64,000 bases of DNA from Arthrobacter sp. 31Y (GCF_000526335.1 NZ_JAFW01000001.1:4092001-4156000), one strand, 5' to 3'. Counted from the stretch's first letter, positions 7,947-17,525 are shown. The notes: generated by a model not told the origin, from the letters alone. A program made the numbers and translations.

Positions 7947-9266
7947 TTACTTCCCGATCGTCGCGTTCATAGTGGAAGCGAACTGCTCAGGAGTGATTTT
8001 CTTCAGGAAGATCTGGTCGAGGTTGGCCAGCATGGCATCTCCTTGGGCGGGGCTCAGTGCCTGGTCCCAGGAAAGCGTGAAGTCCGGGGCATCCTTGGCC
8101 ATGCCGTACACGTAAGTCAGGAAGTCCTTGTCAGGGGAGGCTGCGAGCTTGTCCTCAATGCCGGTGACCACAGGTACAGCTCCTGAGTCGATCAGGCCTT
8201 GGACGTTCTCATCGTTGAACATTCCGTCCTTGACGTATTCCAGGGCAGTCTTCTTCTGCTCTTCCGTGGCCTTGGAAGAAACGGACCAGAAGTTGGACGG
8301 GTTTCCCACAACGTTTGCCGGATCACCCTTGCCGCCCTCAACGGTGGGGAAGGGGGTGTAACCAAGCTTGCCGCTTGAAACGAAGTCAGCCGCGTCCTTC
8401 TTCATGCCTTGGTAGATCCAGCTGCCCTGCAGAATCATGGCTGCCTTACCTGTGTACAACAGGGCCTGGTCTGCGTTGCTGTCAGCGGCAATGGAGGAGA
8501 AGCCGTTGATGAAGCCGCCGGCGTCCACGAGTTCCTGGATCTTGGTCAGCGCCTCGATCACTGCGGGGTCGGACCAAGCGTCCGGCTTGTTGGCTGCGAT
8601 GTTTGCGAAGACCTCAGGGCCGCCGATCCGGTCCACCAGGTATTCGAGCCACATCAGGTCCGGCCACTTGGACTGGCCGCCCAGGGAGAACGGTGCCACA
8701 CCCGCAGCCTTGAACTTTGGCACCAGCGCCATCAGCTCATCCCAGGTCTTGGGCGGTTCTGCCCCGATCTTCTCGAAGACTTCCTTGTTGTAGTAGAGCA
8801 CTACGGGCTGGACCTTGTTGTTGGGGAGTGCATAGGTCTTGCCGTCGATCACGCCACTCTCGAGGATGGAGGGAAGGTAACGGCTTTGGACGTCAGGGTT
8901 CTCTTTGAGGAATCCCGTCAGGTCATCCACCTGACCAGCATCGACGTAAGACTTAAGTACTCCGCCGCCCCAGCCGTAAACGAGGGTGGGTCCTTGGCCT
9001 GCGCCGACGGCCGTGCGGACCTTGGTCTTGTAGGCGTCGTTGGCAAAGAAGTCGAGCTTGATGGCGGAGTCAGGGTGCGACTTGTTCCACGATTCCACGG
9101 ATGCTTGGAACACAGGCTGGTCACCACCGGTCAGTCCCCACATGGTTGCCGAGTCCGCCGAGGCGCCTGTTCCGGCCGGACCTGAGGATCCGCAGGCCAC
9201 GAGTGAGATCGACAATGCGGCTGCAGAAACGGCCATTCCGGCGGTGCGCAACTTGAGATTATTCAT
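7947..9266 (-). CDS. Extracellular sugar-binding lipoprotein (ABC)
   Basis: A 439-aa family 1 solute-binding protein that captures sugar outside the membrane. The signal peptide starts at MNNLKLRTAGMAVSAAALS and has lipobox LVAC, so the cysteine is lipidated. The ATG at 9266 is chosen because the signal peptide begins there and GAAGGA lies upstream; an open frame runs back to 9443 but contains no signal features and would bury the operator region. First gene of the operon, divergent from the LacI regulator. Confidence 0.92.
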   Translation of the reverse strand: MNNLKLRTAGMAVSAAALSISLVACGSSGPAGTGASADSATMWGLTGGDQPVFQASVESWNKSHPDSAIKLDFFANDAYKTKVRTAVGAGQGPTLVYGWGGGVLKSYVDAGQVDDLTGFLKENPDVQSRYLPSILESGVIDGKTYALPNNKVQPVVLYYNKEVFEKIGAEPPKTWDELMALVPKFKAAGVAPFSLGGQSKWPDLMWLEYLVDRIGGPEVFANIAANKPDAWSDPAVIEALTKIQELVDAGGFINGFSSIAADSNADQALLYTGKAAMILQGSWIYQGMKKDAADFVSSGKLGYTPFPTVEGGKGDPANVVGNPSNFWSVSSKATEEQKKTALEYVKDGMFNDENVQGLIDSGAVPVVTGIEDKLAASPDKDFLTYVYGMAKDAPDFTLSWDQALSPAQGDAMLANLDQIFLKKITPEQFASTMNATIGK

Positions 9267-9374
9267 GTGCAGTTTCCATTCGTCCTTCGGGCTCGACGCT
9301 GATTGCCCGGTTGTGCGTGTAAAAGCCGCACTCCGCGGCTCGGGGATCAACTTCGATTCCCGACTCCAGCAACT

Positions 9375-9392
9375 TTTCGAAATGTTTCGAAA
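9375..9392. promoter_or_regulatory. Tandem TTTCGAAA operator candidates
   Basis: Two copies of the palindrome TTTCGAAA at 9375-9382 and 9385-9392, centres 10 bp apart, lie in the divergent region between the sugar operon and the LacI gene. Short palindromes with a central CG are typical LacI-family sites. A related TTTCGG follows at 9396. Binding by the adjacent regulator is inferred. Confidence 0.65.
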
Positions 9393-9482
9393 GTCCTTTC
9401 GGAAGTGCCAACCAAACTTAGCCGTGACCCTCGTCACCGTCAAGGCCTCGGAAGGAACATAATCAGCGCGTTTCTAGCTTGT

Positions 9483-9512
9483 TTGACGAGTAGACCTCTA
9501 CCCATGCAGACT
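9483..9512 (+). promoter_or_regulatory. Probable lacI-type regulator promoter
   Basis: TTGACG at 9483-9488 and CAGACT at 9507-9512 are separated by 18 bp and would start transcription near 9519. This places the third TTTCGAAA (9529-9536) just inside the transcript and favours the GTG start at 9546 over the ATG at 9504. Confidence 0.45.
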
Positions 9513-9528
9513 GTGAGCAACCGAAACT

Positions 9529-9536
9529 TTTCGAAA
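9529..9536. promoter_or_regulatory. Third TTTCGAAA operator candidate
   Basis: Same 8-bp palindrome as at 9375 and 9385, inside ACTTTTCGAAAGC. It lies about 150 bp from the pair, just before the preferred start of the regulator gene, where a bound repressor would block its own transcription and could loop to the distant pair. Confidence 0.55.
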
Positions 9537-9545
9537 GCGGTAACT

Positions 9546-10613
9546 GTGAGCCCAGAAGAACGACCCTCCAAGCTGACCCTTTCTGCCGTCGCGCAGGAGG
9601 TAGGACTGTCAGTACCCACCGTCTCCAAAGTGGTCAACGGGCGCGGGGATGTGGCCCAGGGGACGCGCGCCCGCGTACTGGAAGCCCTGCAACGGACCGG
9701 GTACAAATCACCCCTCCAGCGCAAGGGCAACCCTGTCCAGCGGACTGTGGAAGCGGTGTTTGATTCGCTGAACTCGGCCTACAACATGGAAGTCCTCAAA
9801 GGGATCATGGAGCAGGCCAACGTTTCGGACATGGAAGTGATCCTCTCGGTGACCGGATTGCAGGCAGCGCCTCCGCTGGGCCCGGAGGAACGTGCCCAGC
9901 GTATGGTCGATGAGGGCCGCAGCGGCATGATCGTGGTGACCTCGGCGTTCGGGACAGCGCAACTCGAAGCCTTCCAAAGGCGGCAAATTCCCATCGTGGT
10001 GATCGACCCCCTGAACCCACCACCTGCTGATCTGTACAGCGTGGGCTCCAGCAATTGGGCCGGTGGGAAAGCCGCCGCCACGCACCTCTTGGGGCTGGGG
10101 CACCGACGCATTGCCTATATTGGGGGCCCTGCCACCGCCGAATGCAGCCAGGCCCGCCTCCACGGGTACATGGCCGCACTGATGGCAGAAGGTATCACCG
10201 TGGAACACGAATACGTTTCCGCCGGACAGTTCCGGCCCGAGAATGGAGCGGCAGCCTTCAAATCCTTGGTGGCTTTGGAGGATCCGCCTACCGCAGTCTT
10301 CGCCGGAAGCGACAGCATCGCCATGGGTGTCCTTGCCGAGGCACGCAGGCAGGACATCCGGATCCCGGAGGAAATGAGCCTCGTGGGGTTCGACGGAACA
10401 TACCAGGCGGAGGAATCCACGCCACCCCTGACGTCGGTGAGCCAGCCTCTCCAAGAGATAGGGCGTTCCGCGCTGAACTTCATCCTTCGCCAAATGCAGG
10501 GTGAGGAGATCGACTCCCGGCGGGTGGAACTTGCAACCCACCTGGTGGTTCGTGAGTCCACAGCGCCGCCCAGGGAAATGGCCTCACCCGGGAAGTCGCC
10601 GTCCCGGGTTTAG
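9546..10613 (+). CDS. LacI-family transcriptional regulator
   Basis: A 355-aa repressor-type regulator. The N-terminal helix-turn-helix and hinge are in LTLSAVAQEVGLSVPTVSKV followed by VNGRGDV, and the periplasmic-binding-like effector domain fills the rest (for example RRIAYIGGPA, VFAGSDSIAMG, SLVGFDGTYQ). GTG 9546 is preferred: it leaves nine residues before the HTH, as in relatives, and puts the operator at 9529 upstream. ATG at 9504 would add 14 residues and place the operator in coding sequence. Divergent from the sugar operon, so it is the likely controller, with a sugar as inducer. Confidence 0.9.
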   Translation: MSPEERPSKLTLSAVAQEVGLSVPTVSKVVNGRGDVAQGTRARVLEALQRTGYKSPLQRKGNPVQRTVEAVFDSLNSAYNMEVLKGIMEQANVSDMEVILSVTGLQAAPPLGPEERAQRMVDEGRSGMIVVTSAFGTAQLEAFQRRQIPIVVIDPLNPPPADLYSVGSSNWAGGKAAATHLLGLGHRRIAYIGGPATAECSQARLHGYMAALMAEGITVEHEYVSAGQFRPENGAAAFKSLVALEDPPTAVFAGSDSIAMGVLAEARRQDIRIPEEMSLVGFDGTYQAEESTPPLTSVSQPLQEIGRSALNFILRQMQGEEIDSRRVELATHLVVRESTAPPREMASPGKSPSRV

Positions 10614-11641
10614 CTGCACCGGCGGGACAGCTTCAGAGAGAAGCACCCGCACCCAGCGGTCGCCCGTCCCGCGGAATTCTTCCCGGCTGGCGAAACGATA
10701 AAGGTAGCTGCGGGTCCGCACCCAACGGGGTGGTTCGCCGTCGAACGGGTCCTGTCCAAGCAGCCCAAGCGTCGGTGGATCGGCCTGCAGAAGCCTGTCC
10801 AAGAACGTGTAAAACCAGTCCTCGTGGACGGTCCTAAGCGGCAGGAACCACATGAGCCAATCCAAGCGCAGGTGGTACGGCGCCCACTGCCGGGGGAGTC
10901 GACGAACATCCCCGGGCTTGCCCTTGAAGCCGTATGCCAACCATCGCTCATCCGGCGCATGCGGATCCTCATCCATGGTGCCCTCAACTACCATCTCAAT
11001 GCGCTGCTTTGTCACCGTCCCGAAAGCGCCGTAGGCATTGACCAGTCGCCAGCGGTTGAAGCTGGCGTTCATCAACTGCTGGCTGGAGAAGAGATTCAGG
11101 AGGGGGCGGTAGCTTAACACCACCAACAAAACGGTCACCAGCACGACGACGGCGAACCACCAGACGGGGGTATCGGCACCTGCGTGCCAGTCCAGCGGGA
11201 TGAACGGAAACACCGCGTGGGCCACGGGGTCGCTGACAGCGGCGAAAGCCAGGACGATGGCCACCCAGTTCAGCCACGCGAAGTTTCCGGTACCCACCAA
11301 CCACAGCTGCGTCGCTATGATGATGCCGGCCGCGACGCTGGCCAGCGGTTGGGGCGCGAAAAGGAAGAATGGCACCACCAACTGTGCAAAGTGATTGCCC
11401 GCCACTTCCACCTTGTGCAGGGGACGTGGCAGGAGCGCCACCGGAAAAGGGTGGGCCGGCCCAGCCGGCGGGCCATGTCCAGGAAAGCCGGTACCGGCAA
11501 CAGTCCGCGCTCGCCCAGGAGTGCCGGGAACTGGTTCAACGTGGAAAGGAAGGCAACCGCGTACAGCGCGGCTGTGCCACGCTGCAACACCTGCCGGGCT
11601 AATTCGTAGTCCCGCGCATCGAACCAGGACAACCACTCCAC
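10584..11641 (-). pseudogene. Lipase maturation factor family protein, internally deleted and frameshifted
   Basis: Two reading frames together resemble a multi-pass lipase maturation factor. The first frame, from GTG 11641, encodes WFDARDYELARQV, LNQFPALLGERGLLPVP and ends its similarity near GRPTLF at about 11440. The second frame picks up at LPRPLHKVEVAGNH near 11430 and continues through LWLVGTGNFAWLNW to the stop at 10584. About 340 family-like residues remain against roughly 470 expected, so around 130 central residues, including the usual YHYETQP-type region, are missing and the frames do not match. The 3' end overlaps the converging LacI gene by 30 bp. Confidence 0.8.
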
Positions 11642-11647
11642 GATTCC

Positions 11648-11653
11648 ACGGTA
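11648..11653 (-). promoter_or_regulatory. -10 box TACCGT, leaderless start of the LMF pseudogene
   Basis: On the minus strand TACCGT ends 6 nt before GTG 11641, the same geometry as other leaderless promoters in this window. An in-frame stop just upstream excludes a longer protein. Confidence 0.45.
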
Positions 11654-11732
11654 CGCACGGGAGGGGGTTGGTCAAGCGGTATCGATTTTCCACATACGCG
11701 TGCGCACGTTCGCGGCCCCCGGCAGTGGCAGG

Positions 11733-11738
11733 GATACT
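11733..11738 (+). promoter_or_regulatory. -10 box GATACT, leaderless dxr
   Basis: GATACT ends 6 nt before the dxr ATG at 11745 and there is no Shine-Dalgarno sequence, so transcription should begin at or next to the start codon. Confidence 0.5.
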
Positions 11739-11744
11739 TAAGTC

Positions 11745-12929
11745 ATGCAGCCGCGCAAGATCGTCATCCTCGGGTCCACCGGTTCCATCGGCACACAAGC
11801 GATTGACGTCGTCGATGCCGCACCACACCGTTTCGAGGTGGTGGCCCTGAGCGCGGGCGGCGGAAACCTTGAACTCATTGCACAGCAGGCGGTCCACACC
11901 AGAGCGCAAGCTGTGGGAATTGCCGCGGGTGATCCGGAAGCCCTCCGGCACTTGATTGACGCCGCCGCCGCCGAGGCACGCGTACGCAACTTTGCTCCGG
12001 AGATCTTTGCCGGACCGGACGCTTCCACCCGGATAGCGGCCATTGAGTGCGACGTCGTCCTCAACGGCATCACCGGGTCCATCGGGCTGGCACCAACCCT
12101 GGCTGCCCTCGGCACAGGGGCCACGTTGGCACTGGCCAACAAGGAATCGCTGATAGTCGGCGGCGCCCTGGTCAAAGCCGCCGCCAGCCCCGGCCAGATT
12201 GTCCCAGTCGACTCAGAGCATTCCGCTATCGCCCAGTGCCTGCGTTCGGGCACTGACCAGGAAGTTGAAAAGCTGATCCTGACGGCATCCGGTGGCCCCT
12301 TCCGGGGCCGCACGCGGGAGCAACTTCACAACGTCACGCCGCAGGAAGCCCTTGCCCACCCCACCTGGGACATGGGCCTCATGGTCACCACAAACTCGGC
12401 CAGCCTCGTCAACAAGGGCCTTGAAGTCATTGAGGCACACCTGTTGTTCGATGTTCCTTTGGACAGGATCGATGTTGTGGTCCACCCGCAGTCGGTAGTG
12501 CACTCCATGGTCCAGTTCGTGGATGGCTCCATCATTGCCCAGGCATCACCTCCGGACATGCGCCTGCCGATCGCGCTCGGGCTGGGCTGGCCGGACCGTG
12601 TCCCGCGTGCCGCCCAGGCTTGCGACTGGACCCAAGCCACCAGTTGGACCTTCGAGCCCCTGGATACCGTGGCCTTCCCGGCCGTGGACCTTGCCAAGGA
12701 CGCCGCCAAGCAGGGGAGCACCTTCCCCGCTGTCTTTAACGCCGCCAATGAGGAAGCAGTACAGGCCTTCCATGCAGGGCGCATCCGCTTCACAGACATT
12801 GTGGACACCGTTGAATCCGTCCTCAGCGAACATTCAGGCTCTTCAGAGCTAACGGTGGAGTCCGTGCTGGATGCTGAGAAGTGGGCACGTGCTCGAACCC
12901 TTGATCGTTTAGCCAGCAGCGCCCTGTAG
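11745..12929 (+). CDS. dxr: 1-deoxy-D-xylulose 5-phosphate reductoisomerase
   Basis: A 394-aa cytoplasmic enzyme of the MEP isoprenoid pathway, converting DXP to MEP with NADPH and a divalent metal. Seen: NADPH motif [10 protein letters not shown] near residues 8-17, [20 protein letters not shown] metal-site loop, LTASGGPFR flexible loop, and HPTWDMG followed by [12 protein letters not shown]. Length is normal. ispG, another pathway enzyme, lies 1.7 kb downstream on the same strand with a site-2 protease between them, as is common in actinobacteria. Confidence 0.97.
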   Translation: MQPRKIVILGSTGSIGTQAIDVVDAAPHRFEVVALSAGGGNLELIAQQAVHTRAQAVGIAAGDPEALRHLIDAAAAEARVRNFAPEIFAGPDASTRIAAIECDVVLNGITGSIGLAPTLAALGTGATLALANKESLIVGGALVKAAASPGQIVPVDSEHSAIAQCLRSGTDQEVEKLILTASGGPFRGRTREQLHNVTPQEALAHPTWDMGLMVTTNSASLVNKGLEVIEAHLLFDVPLDRIDVVVHPQSVVHSMVQFVDGSIIAQASPPDMRLPIALGLGWPDRVPRAAQACDWTQATSWTFEPLDTVAFPAVDLAKDAAKQGSTFPAVFNAANEEAVQAFHAGRIRFTDIVDTVESVLSEHSGSSELTVESVLDAEKWARARTLDRLASSAL

Positions 12930-12964
12930 CTCACAACAACCTTTACGGAAGCAGTCCCACCGGC

Positions 12965-14296
12965 ATGAGTCCCGTCCTTCTCTTCATCCTCGGAGTCGTC
13001 TTCGTCGCGATCGGCGTAGCTGTTTCCATCGCGCTGCACGAGGTGGGCCACCTTGTGCCCGCAAAGCTCTTCAAAGTGCGCGTTACCAAGTACATGATCG
13101 GCTTTGGGCCAACGCTGTGGTCCAGGAAGAAGGGCGAAACCGAGTACGGCTTCAAAGCGCTTCCGCTGGGTGGCTACGTGTCCATGATCGGTATGTACCC
13201 GCCGAACAAAGAAGACGGCACCGTTCGCCCCTCCAGTACAGGCATGTTCCAGACCCTTGCCACGGAGGCGCGTTCCATGGCCCATGAGGAAGTGGGGCCC
13301 GGCGACGAGAACCGCGTCTTCTACAAGCTCCCTGTCTGGAAGAAAATCATCGTCATGCTCGGCGGGCCCGCCATGAACATGCTGATCGGGTTGATCCTTC
13401 TGGCCGTCCTGCTCATGGGCTTTGGCACAGCCCAAGCAACCACCACCATTGCGGACGTCTCCAAGTGCCAGGTCGCAGCAGGGGAGACAGTGGACCCCAA
13501 TTCGGCCGATTGCAAGCTGACCCCCGCCGCGGCCGCAGGGCTCCAGCCGAATGACACCATCACTTCCTTCGACGGAAAAGCCGTCACCAGCTGGGACGAA
13601 CTCACCAGCTGGATCCGGACCTCCGCCGGGAAGGACGTTCCCGTCACTGTGACGCGCAACGGGGCTCCCGTGGAGACCACGGTAACTCCTGTGCTCTCCT
13701 CCCGGCCCGTGGTGGGCCCCGACGGGCGACAGGCTCAAGACGCCAACGGAGTTTTGCAGTACCAGGAAGTCGGCTTCCTGGGCATCGGAGCCCAAAGCGC
13801 TTTGGTTCCCCAACCGGCGTCGGCCGTTCTGCCCATGGCCGGAGAAAACATCAAGCAGATATCCGGTGTGATCTTCAACCTTCCGGCCAGGGTGGTTGGA
13901 GTGGCGAAAGCAGCCTTCAGCGAAGAACCCCGTGACCCCAACGGGCCCATCAGCGTGGTGGGCGTCGGCCGGGTTGCCGGCGAGGTAGCGGCCATGGAAC
14001 AAGTACCCATGCAGGCGCGGATCGGCACTTTGATCGGGTTGCTCGCCGGACTCAACTTCGCGCTGGCCATCTTCAACCTCATTCCGCTCTTGCCGCTGGA
14101 CGGCGGCCATGTGGCCGGCGCGCTCTACGAAGGTGCCCGACGCCGGGTGGCCAAGCTGTTGGGCAAACCGGACCCGGGAGCCTTCGACATTGCCAAGCTG
14201 TTGCCGGCCACGTACGTTGTCGCAGCGCTGCTGATGGCCATGGGTGCACTCCTGATCTACGCGGACATCGTGAAGCCCGTGAACATTTTCGGCTGA
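12965..14296 (+). CDS. Site-2 intramembrane metalloprotease (RseP/Rip1 type)
   Basis: A 443-aa M50 zinc protease that cuts membrane-bound substrates such as anti-sigma factors. The catalytic HEVGH is at about residues 25-29 in the first helix, a PDZ domain with GLQPNDTITSFDGK occupies about residues 180-260, and the second zinc-ligand motif LPLDGGH is in the C-terminal helix region. It follows dxr by 35 nt, the arrangement in M. tuberculosis where Rip1 lies between dxr and ispG. Substrates are not encoded nearby. Confidence 0.92.
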   Translation: MSPVLLFILGVVFVAIGVAVSIALHEVGHLVPAKLFKVRVTKYMIGFGPTLWSRKKGETEYGFKALPLGGYVSMIGMYPPNKEDGTVRPSSTGMFQTLATEARSMAHEEVGPGDENRVFYKLPVWKKIIVMLGGPAMNMLIGLILLAVLLMGFGTAQATTTIADVSKCQVAAGETVDPNSADCKLTPAAAAGLQPNDTITSFDGKAVTSWDELTSWIRTSAGKDVPVTVTRNGAPVETTVTPVLSSRPVVGPDGRQAQDANGVLQYQEVGFLGIGAQSALVPQPASAVLPMAGENIKQISGVIFNLPARVVGVAKAAFSEEPRDPNGPISVVGVGRVAGEVAAMEQVPMQARIGTLIGLLAGLNFALAIFNLIPLLPLDGGHVAGALYEGARRRVAKLLGKPDPGAFDIAKLLPATYVVAALLMAMGALLIYADIVKPVNIFG

Positions 14297-14327
14297 GCAG
14301 TGAGCATTTTCCGCTCAGTGGGCGGGA

Positions 14328-14333
14328 TAGGCT
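14328..14333 (+). promoter_or_regulatory. -10 box TAGGCT, leaderless YciI gene
   Basis: TAGGCT ends 6 nt before ATG 14340, which has no ribosome-binding sequence. Confidence 0.5.
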
Positions 14334-14339
14334 AGCTCC

Positions 14340-14633
14340 ATGACTGTTTTCGCTGTTGAGTACGTATACGTCGCCGATTCGGGCGCCCTCCGCGACGAAG
14401 CCCGCCCTGCCCACCGTTCCTGGCTCGGGGAACTGGCCGAGGAAGGCAAACTGCTTGCCAGTGGCCCCTACGGTGACGGCGCCGGCGCTCTGCTGATCTT
14501 CAAGTCCGCTGACGAAACCGAACTCAATGACCTCCTCAAGCAGGATCCGTTTGCTGAAGCCGGCGTGATCGCCGGTATCCGCACCACGGAATGGGCCCCC
14601 ATCATCGGTGTCCTGGCTGCCCACGTGTCCTAG
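14340..14633 (+). CDS. YciI family protein
   Basis: A 97-aa protein of the YciI/YCII superfamily, a dimeric alpha-beta-barrel fold. Seen: AVEYVYVADSG at the start, RPAHRSWLGELAEEGKLLASGP with the conserved His, a DLLKQDPFAEAGV segment and a terminal beta strand. It has its own apparent leaderless promoter between rip1 and ispG. YciI proteins have mostly unknown function; some members act as small dehalogenases or transformation enzymes, none of which can be claimed here. Confidence 0.85.
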   Translation: MTVFAVEYVYVADSGALRDEARPAHRSWLGELAEEGKLLASGPYGDGAGALLIFKSADETELNDLLKQDPFAEAGVIAGIRTTEWAPIIGVLAAHVS

Positions 14634-14682
14634 CCCGGACGTCCTTCACAACTAAGATCCACCCCTAACCCAAGGAGTCCAC

Positions 14683-15849
14683 GTGACCTCGGTCAGCCTG
14701 GGAATGCCAGCAGCCCCACCCCCCGTCCTTGCCCCGCGCCGTAAGACGCGGCAGATCAAGGTGGGGTCCGTTGGCGTCGGTTCTGACTCGCCCATCAGCG
14801 TTCAGTCCATGACCACCACCCCCACTACGGATATCAATGCCACCCTCCAGCAGATCGCTGAACTGACGGCTTCCGGATGCGACATCGTGCGTGTTGCTTG
14901 CCCGTCTGCCGACGACGCCGAGGCGCTGCCGATTATTGCCCGTAAGTCCCAGATTCCCGTGATCGCGGATATCCACTTCCAACCGAAGTATGTCTTCGCC
15001 GCAATTGAGGCAGGCTGTGCTGCAGTCAGGGTGAACCCGGGCAATATCCGCAAATTCGATGATCAGGTCAAGGAAATCGCTGCAGCGGCCCGGGACCATG
15101 GAACATCCATCCGGATTGGCGTGAACGCAGGCTCCCTTGAGCCCGGCATCATGAAGAAGTACGGCAAAGCCACCCCGGAAGCGTTGGTTGAATCAGCCGT
15201 CTGGGAAGCGTCCCTCTTCGAGGAGCACGGCTTCCACGACTTCAAGATCTCCGTCAAGCACAACGACCCCGTGATCATGGTGGCCGCCTATGAGATGCTC
15301 GCCGAGCAAGGCGACTGGCCCTTGCACCTCGGTGTGACCGAAGCCGGACCGGCATTCCAGGGCACCATCAAGTCCGCCACTGCGTTCGGTGCGCTCCTGT
15401 CCCGCGGCATTGGCGACACCATTCGCGTTTCCCTCTCTGCTCCTCCGGTGGAGGAAATCAAGGTGGGCAACCAGATCCTGCAGTCCTTGAACCTGCGCCC
15501 TCGCAAGCTCGAAATCGTCTCCTGCCCGTCCTGTGGCCGCGCCCAGGTGGACGTGTACACGCTGGCCGAACAGGTCACCGCAGGTTTGGAAGGCATGGAG
15601 ATTCCGTTGCGGGTTGCCGTCATGGGTTGCGTGGTCAACGGACCGGGCGAAGCCCGTGAAGCAGACCTTGGTGTGGCCTCCGGAAACGGCAAGGGCCAGA
15701 TTTTCGTGAAGGGCGAAGTCATCAAGACTGTGCCTGAAAGCGAAATTGTTGAGACACTGATCGAAGAGGCCATGCGCATCGCCGAAGAGATGGGGGAGGC
15801 CGATGGCGAAGATGCTGTCAAGGGTAGCCCCGTGGTTAGCGTCTCGTAA
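14683..15849 (+). CDS. ispG: (E)-4-hydroxy-3-methylbut-2-enyl-diphosphate synthase
   Basis: A 388-aa 4Fe-4S enzyme making HMBPP from MEcPP, the penultimate MEP pathway step. Iron-sulfur cysteines are visible in SCPSCGR and [10 protein letters not shown] near the C-terminus; [14 protein letters not shown] and [10 protein letters not shown] belong to the TIM barrel. GTG start at 14683 with CAAGGAG upstream. A TAAGAT at 14653 could be its -10. The last 47 nt overlap the following GNAT gene in another frame. Confidence 0.97.
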   Translation: MTSVSLGMPAAPPPVLAPRRKTRQIKVGSVGVGSDSPISVQSMTTTPTTDINATLQQIAELTASGCDIVRVACPSADDAEALPIIARKSQIPVIADIHFQPKYVFAAIEAGCAAVRVNPGNIRKFDDQVKEIAAAARDHGTSIRIGVNAGSLEPGIMKKYGKATPEALVESAVWEASLFEEHGFHDFKISVKHNDPVIMVAAYEMLAEQGDWPLHLGVTEAGPAFQGTIKSATAFGALLSRGIGDTIRVSLSAPPVEEIKVGNQILQSLNLRPRKLEIVSCPSCGRAQVDVYTLAEQVTAGLEGMEIPLRVAVMGCVVNGPGEAREADLGVASGNGKGQIFVKGEVIKTVPESEIVETLIEEAMRIAEEMGEADGEDAVKGSPVVSVS

Positions 15850-16690
15850 CGAGAACGGCTTGGGAGTCAGGGTGCTCGGCAGTGCCGACACCCTGGCTCT
15901 TCGCGCGCTTGCAAGCGAGGATGCGGTGGCCAACGTGTTCATCCTCGCCCATGTGGAAAGTACCGGTTCAGCGGCTCCCACCAGTGGCGGTGCCTGTATT
16001 TTCGGAGTTTTCGAGGGCCAAACGCTTCTCGGCGCATGCTGGGCAGGTGCGAACCTCGTCCCGGTTCAGCTTGATCCCGGCCTTGCGGGGTATGTGGCCA
16101 CCGCTGCCCACGAAACAGGGCGCCGTTACGCGTCCATTTTCGGTCCGGCCGACACCGTGATGGCCCTCTATGCTCGTTTCGAGCAACTGGGGCACACTGC
16201 TCACGAAGTGCGCTCCCAGCAACCGCTGCTCACCATTTCAGGCCCTCCCATCGTAGGCGCCAACCCGGCCCTGACCTTTGGCTCCATGGGGGACTTTGAT
16301 CGCATTCTGCCCGCCTGTGCCGCCATGTTTGAAGAAGAGGTGGGCTACTCTCCGTTCCTCGGAGGGCAGGAGTTCTACAGCAGACGCGTTGCAGGGCTCA
16401 TTCGGGAGGGCCACTCGCTGGTCCACATCGACGCCAACGGCACAGTGGTCTTCAAAGCCGAACTGGGGGCAGTCACGCGGGATGTCACCCAGGTCCAGGG
16501 CGTATGGATGAATCCCGAGTTGCGGGGACGCGGCCAAAGCGGAGGTTACATGGCCGCCGTCGTAAATCTCTCGCGAACTTTTGCGCCGGTGACAAGCCTT
16601 TATGTCAATGACTACAACACCAAAGCACGAGCCACCTATGAGCGGGTGGGCTTCGAACAAGTGGGAACCTTCGCCACCGTGCTTTTCTAA
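15803..16690 (+). CDS. GNAT-family acetyltransferase with DUF4081 N-terminus
   Basis: A 295-aa protein with an N-terminal DUF4081-like half and a C-terminal GNAT domain. The acetyl-CoA loop is represented by the stretch [20 protein letters not shown], and [20 protein letters not shown] is a typical GNAT ending. It begins within ispG (47-nt overlap), so both are co-transcribed; a shorter GTG or ATG start is possible since the first 20 residues look unlike a domain. The acetylated substrate is unknown. Confidence 0.85.
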   Translation: MAKMLSRVAPWLASRNENGLGVRVLGSADTLALRALASEDAVANVFILAHVESTGSAAPTSGGACIFGVFEGQTLLGACWAGANLVPVQLDPGLAGYVATAAHETGRRYASIFGPADTVMALYARFEQLGHTAHEVRSQQPLLTISGPPIVGANPALTFGSMGDFDRILPACAAMFEEEVGYSPFLGGQEFYSRRVAGLIREGHSLVHIDANGTVVFKAELGAVTRDVTQVQGVWMNPELRGRGQSGGYMAAVVNLSRTFAPVTSLYVNDYNTKARATYERVGFEQVGTFATVLF

Positions 16691-16768
16691 AGTCGATGGG
16701 GAATCCAGTATTCTTGTCCGTGTTGGCGACCGCCACCACCGGAACACTCGACTCCATTGGGGAAACGA

Positions 16769-17500
16769 ATGAACAAGAATACGCTGCGCGGTTTCGCCGT
16801 GTCGGGGCTGCTGATCATGGGTCTTACCGCTTGCGGTGGCTCCGGCTCCTCCACGGATGCCAGTCCCGCACCGGCAAATGAAAACTCGACTCCTACGCCC
16901 ACTGCTGCAAAGCAGTACACCTCGGCTGAACTAACAGACCTGGTCAAGCAGATCAAGCCAACTGACGGCTCGGAACTGACTGTTACCCCCATTGACGACC
17001 TCGCTGCCCAAGCGAATCCGCTCAAGGAACTCATGGGTTCCATGAACATCGAACCGGCCGAGTGCAAGGATCTGGCCATGTCCGGCGCCTCGCAGTCCAT
17101 TGAAGGCTCCACCGGCGCCACCGGGGCCAAGGTTGACGCCGCAACCGGAAGTGTTTCCAGCGTGGCGTTGGTGTCCGGCGTCCCGGCGGAGACCCTGCAG
17201 AAGAGCCTCAAGGGGAGTGAGTCCCAGATCACCACGTGCTCCTCCATGAAGATGACCATGGGCGGAACCGCCTTGAGCATGAAAACCGAGAAGCTTGATG
17301 GCGTCGGTTCGGTCCCCGGCACTGTGGGACTTAAGACCACCATGACCCTCCCGGATGGCCAGGCCCAGTCCACCGTGATGGCTTTCGCCGTCAAGGGCGG
17401 TGTGCTGATCTCCGCTACGGCATCGGGCCAGAATGCCGGGACAGACGGGGCAGCTGCTGCCGGCGCCCTGATGGATCAGGCCGCCGCACTGGTCAAGTAA
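16769..17500 (+). CDS. Secreted lipoprotein of unknown function
   Basis: A 243-aa predicted lipoprotein. MNKNTLRGFAVSGLLIMG is a signal peptide with lipobox LTAC, followed by a Ser/Thr/Pro/Ala linker to about residue 45 and a globular part with two further cysteines (ECKDLAM and TTCSSMK). ATG 16769 is chosen over TTG 16757 because it begins the signal peptide and has GGGGAAACG upstream. TATTCT near 16708 may be its -10. No enzymatic motif was recognised. Confidence 0.8.
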   Translation: MNKNTLRGFAVSGLLIMGLTACGGSGSSTDASPAPANENSTPTPTAAKQYTSAELTDLVKQIKPTDGSELTVTPIDDLAAQANPLKELMGSMNIEPAECKDLAMSGASQSIEGSTGATGAKVDAATGSVSSVALVSGVPAETLQKSLKGSESQITTCSSMKMTMGGTALSMKTEKLDGVGSVPGTVGLKTTMTLPDGQAQSTVMAFAVKGGVLISATASGQNAGTDGAAAAGALMDQAAALVK

Positions 17501-17525
17501 GCCCTCACAGGCCCCAAGGACATCG

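Noticed and set aside
7947..9443. Longer N-terminus for the sugar-binding protein
   Set aside because: Residues before the lipoprotein signal peptide have no signal character and would include the operator region.
12326..14110. 594-aa open frame antisense to dxr and rip1
   Set aside because: Covers two confident genes and the translation lacks any recognisable domain; typical antisense frame at high GC.
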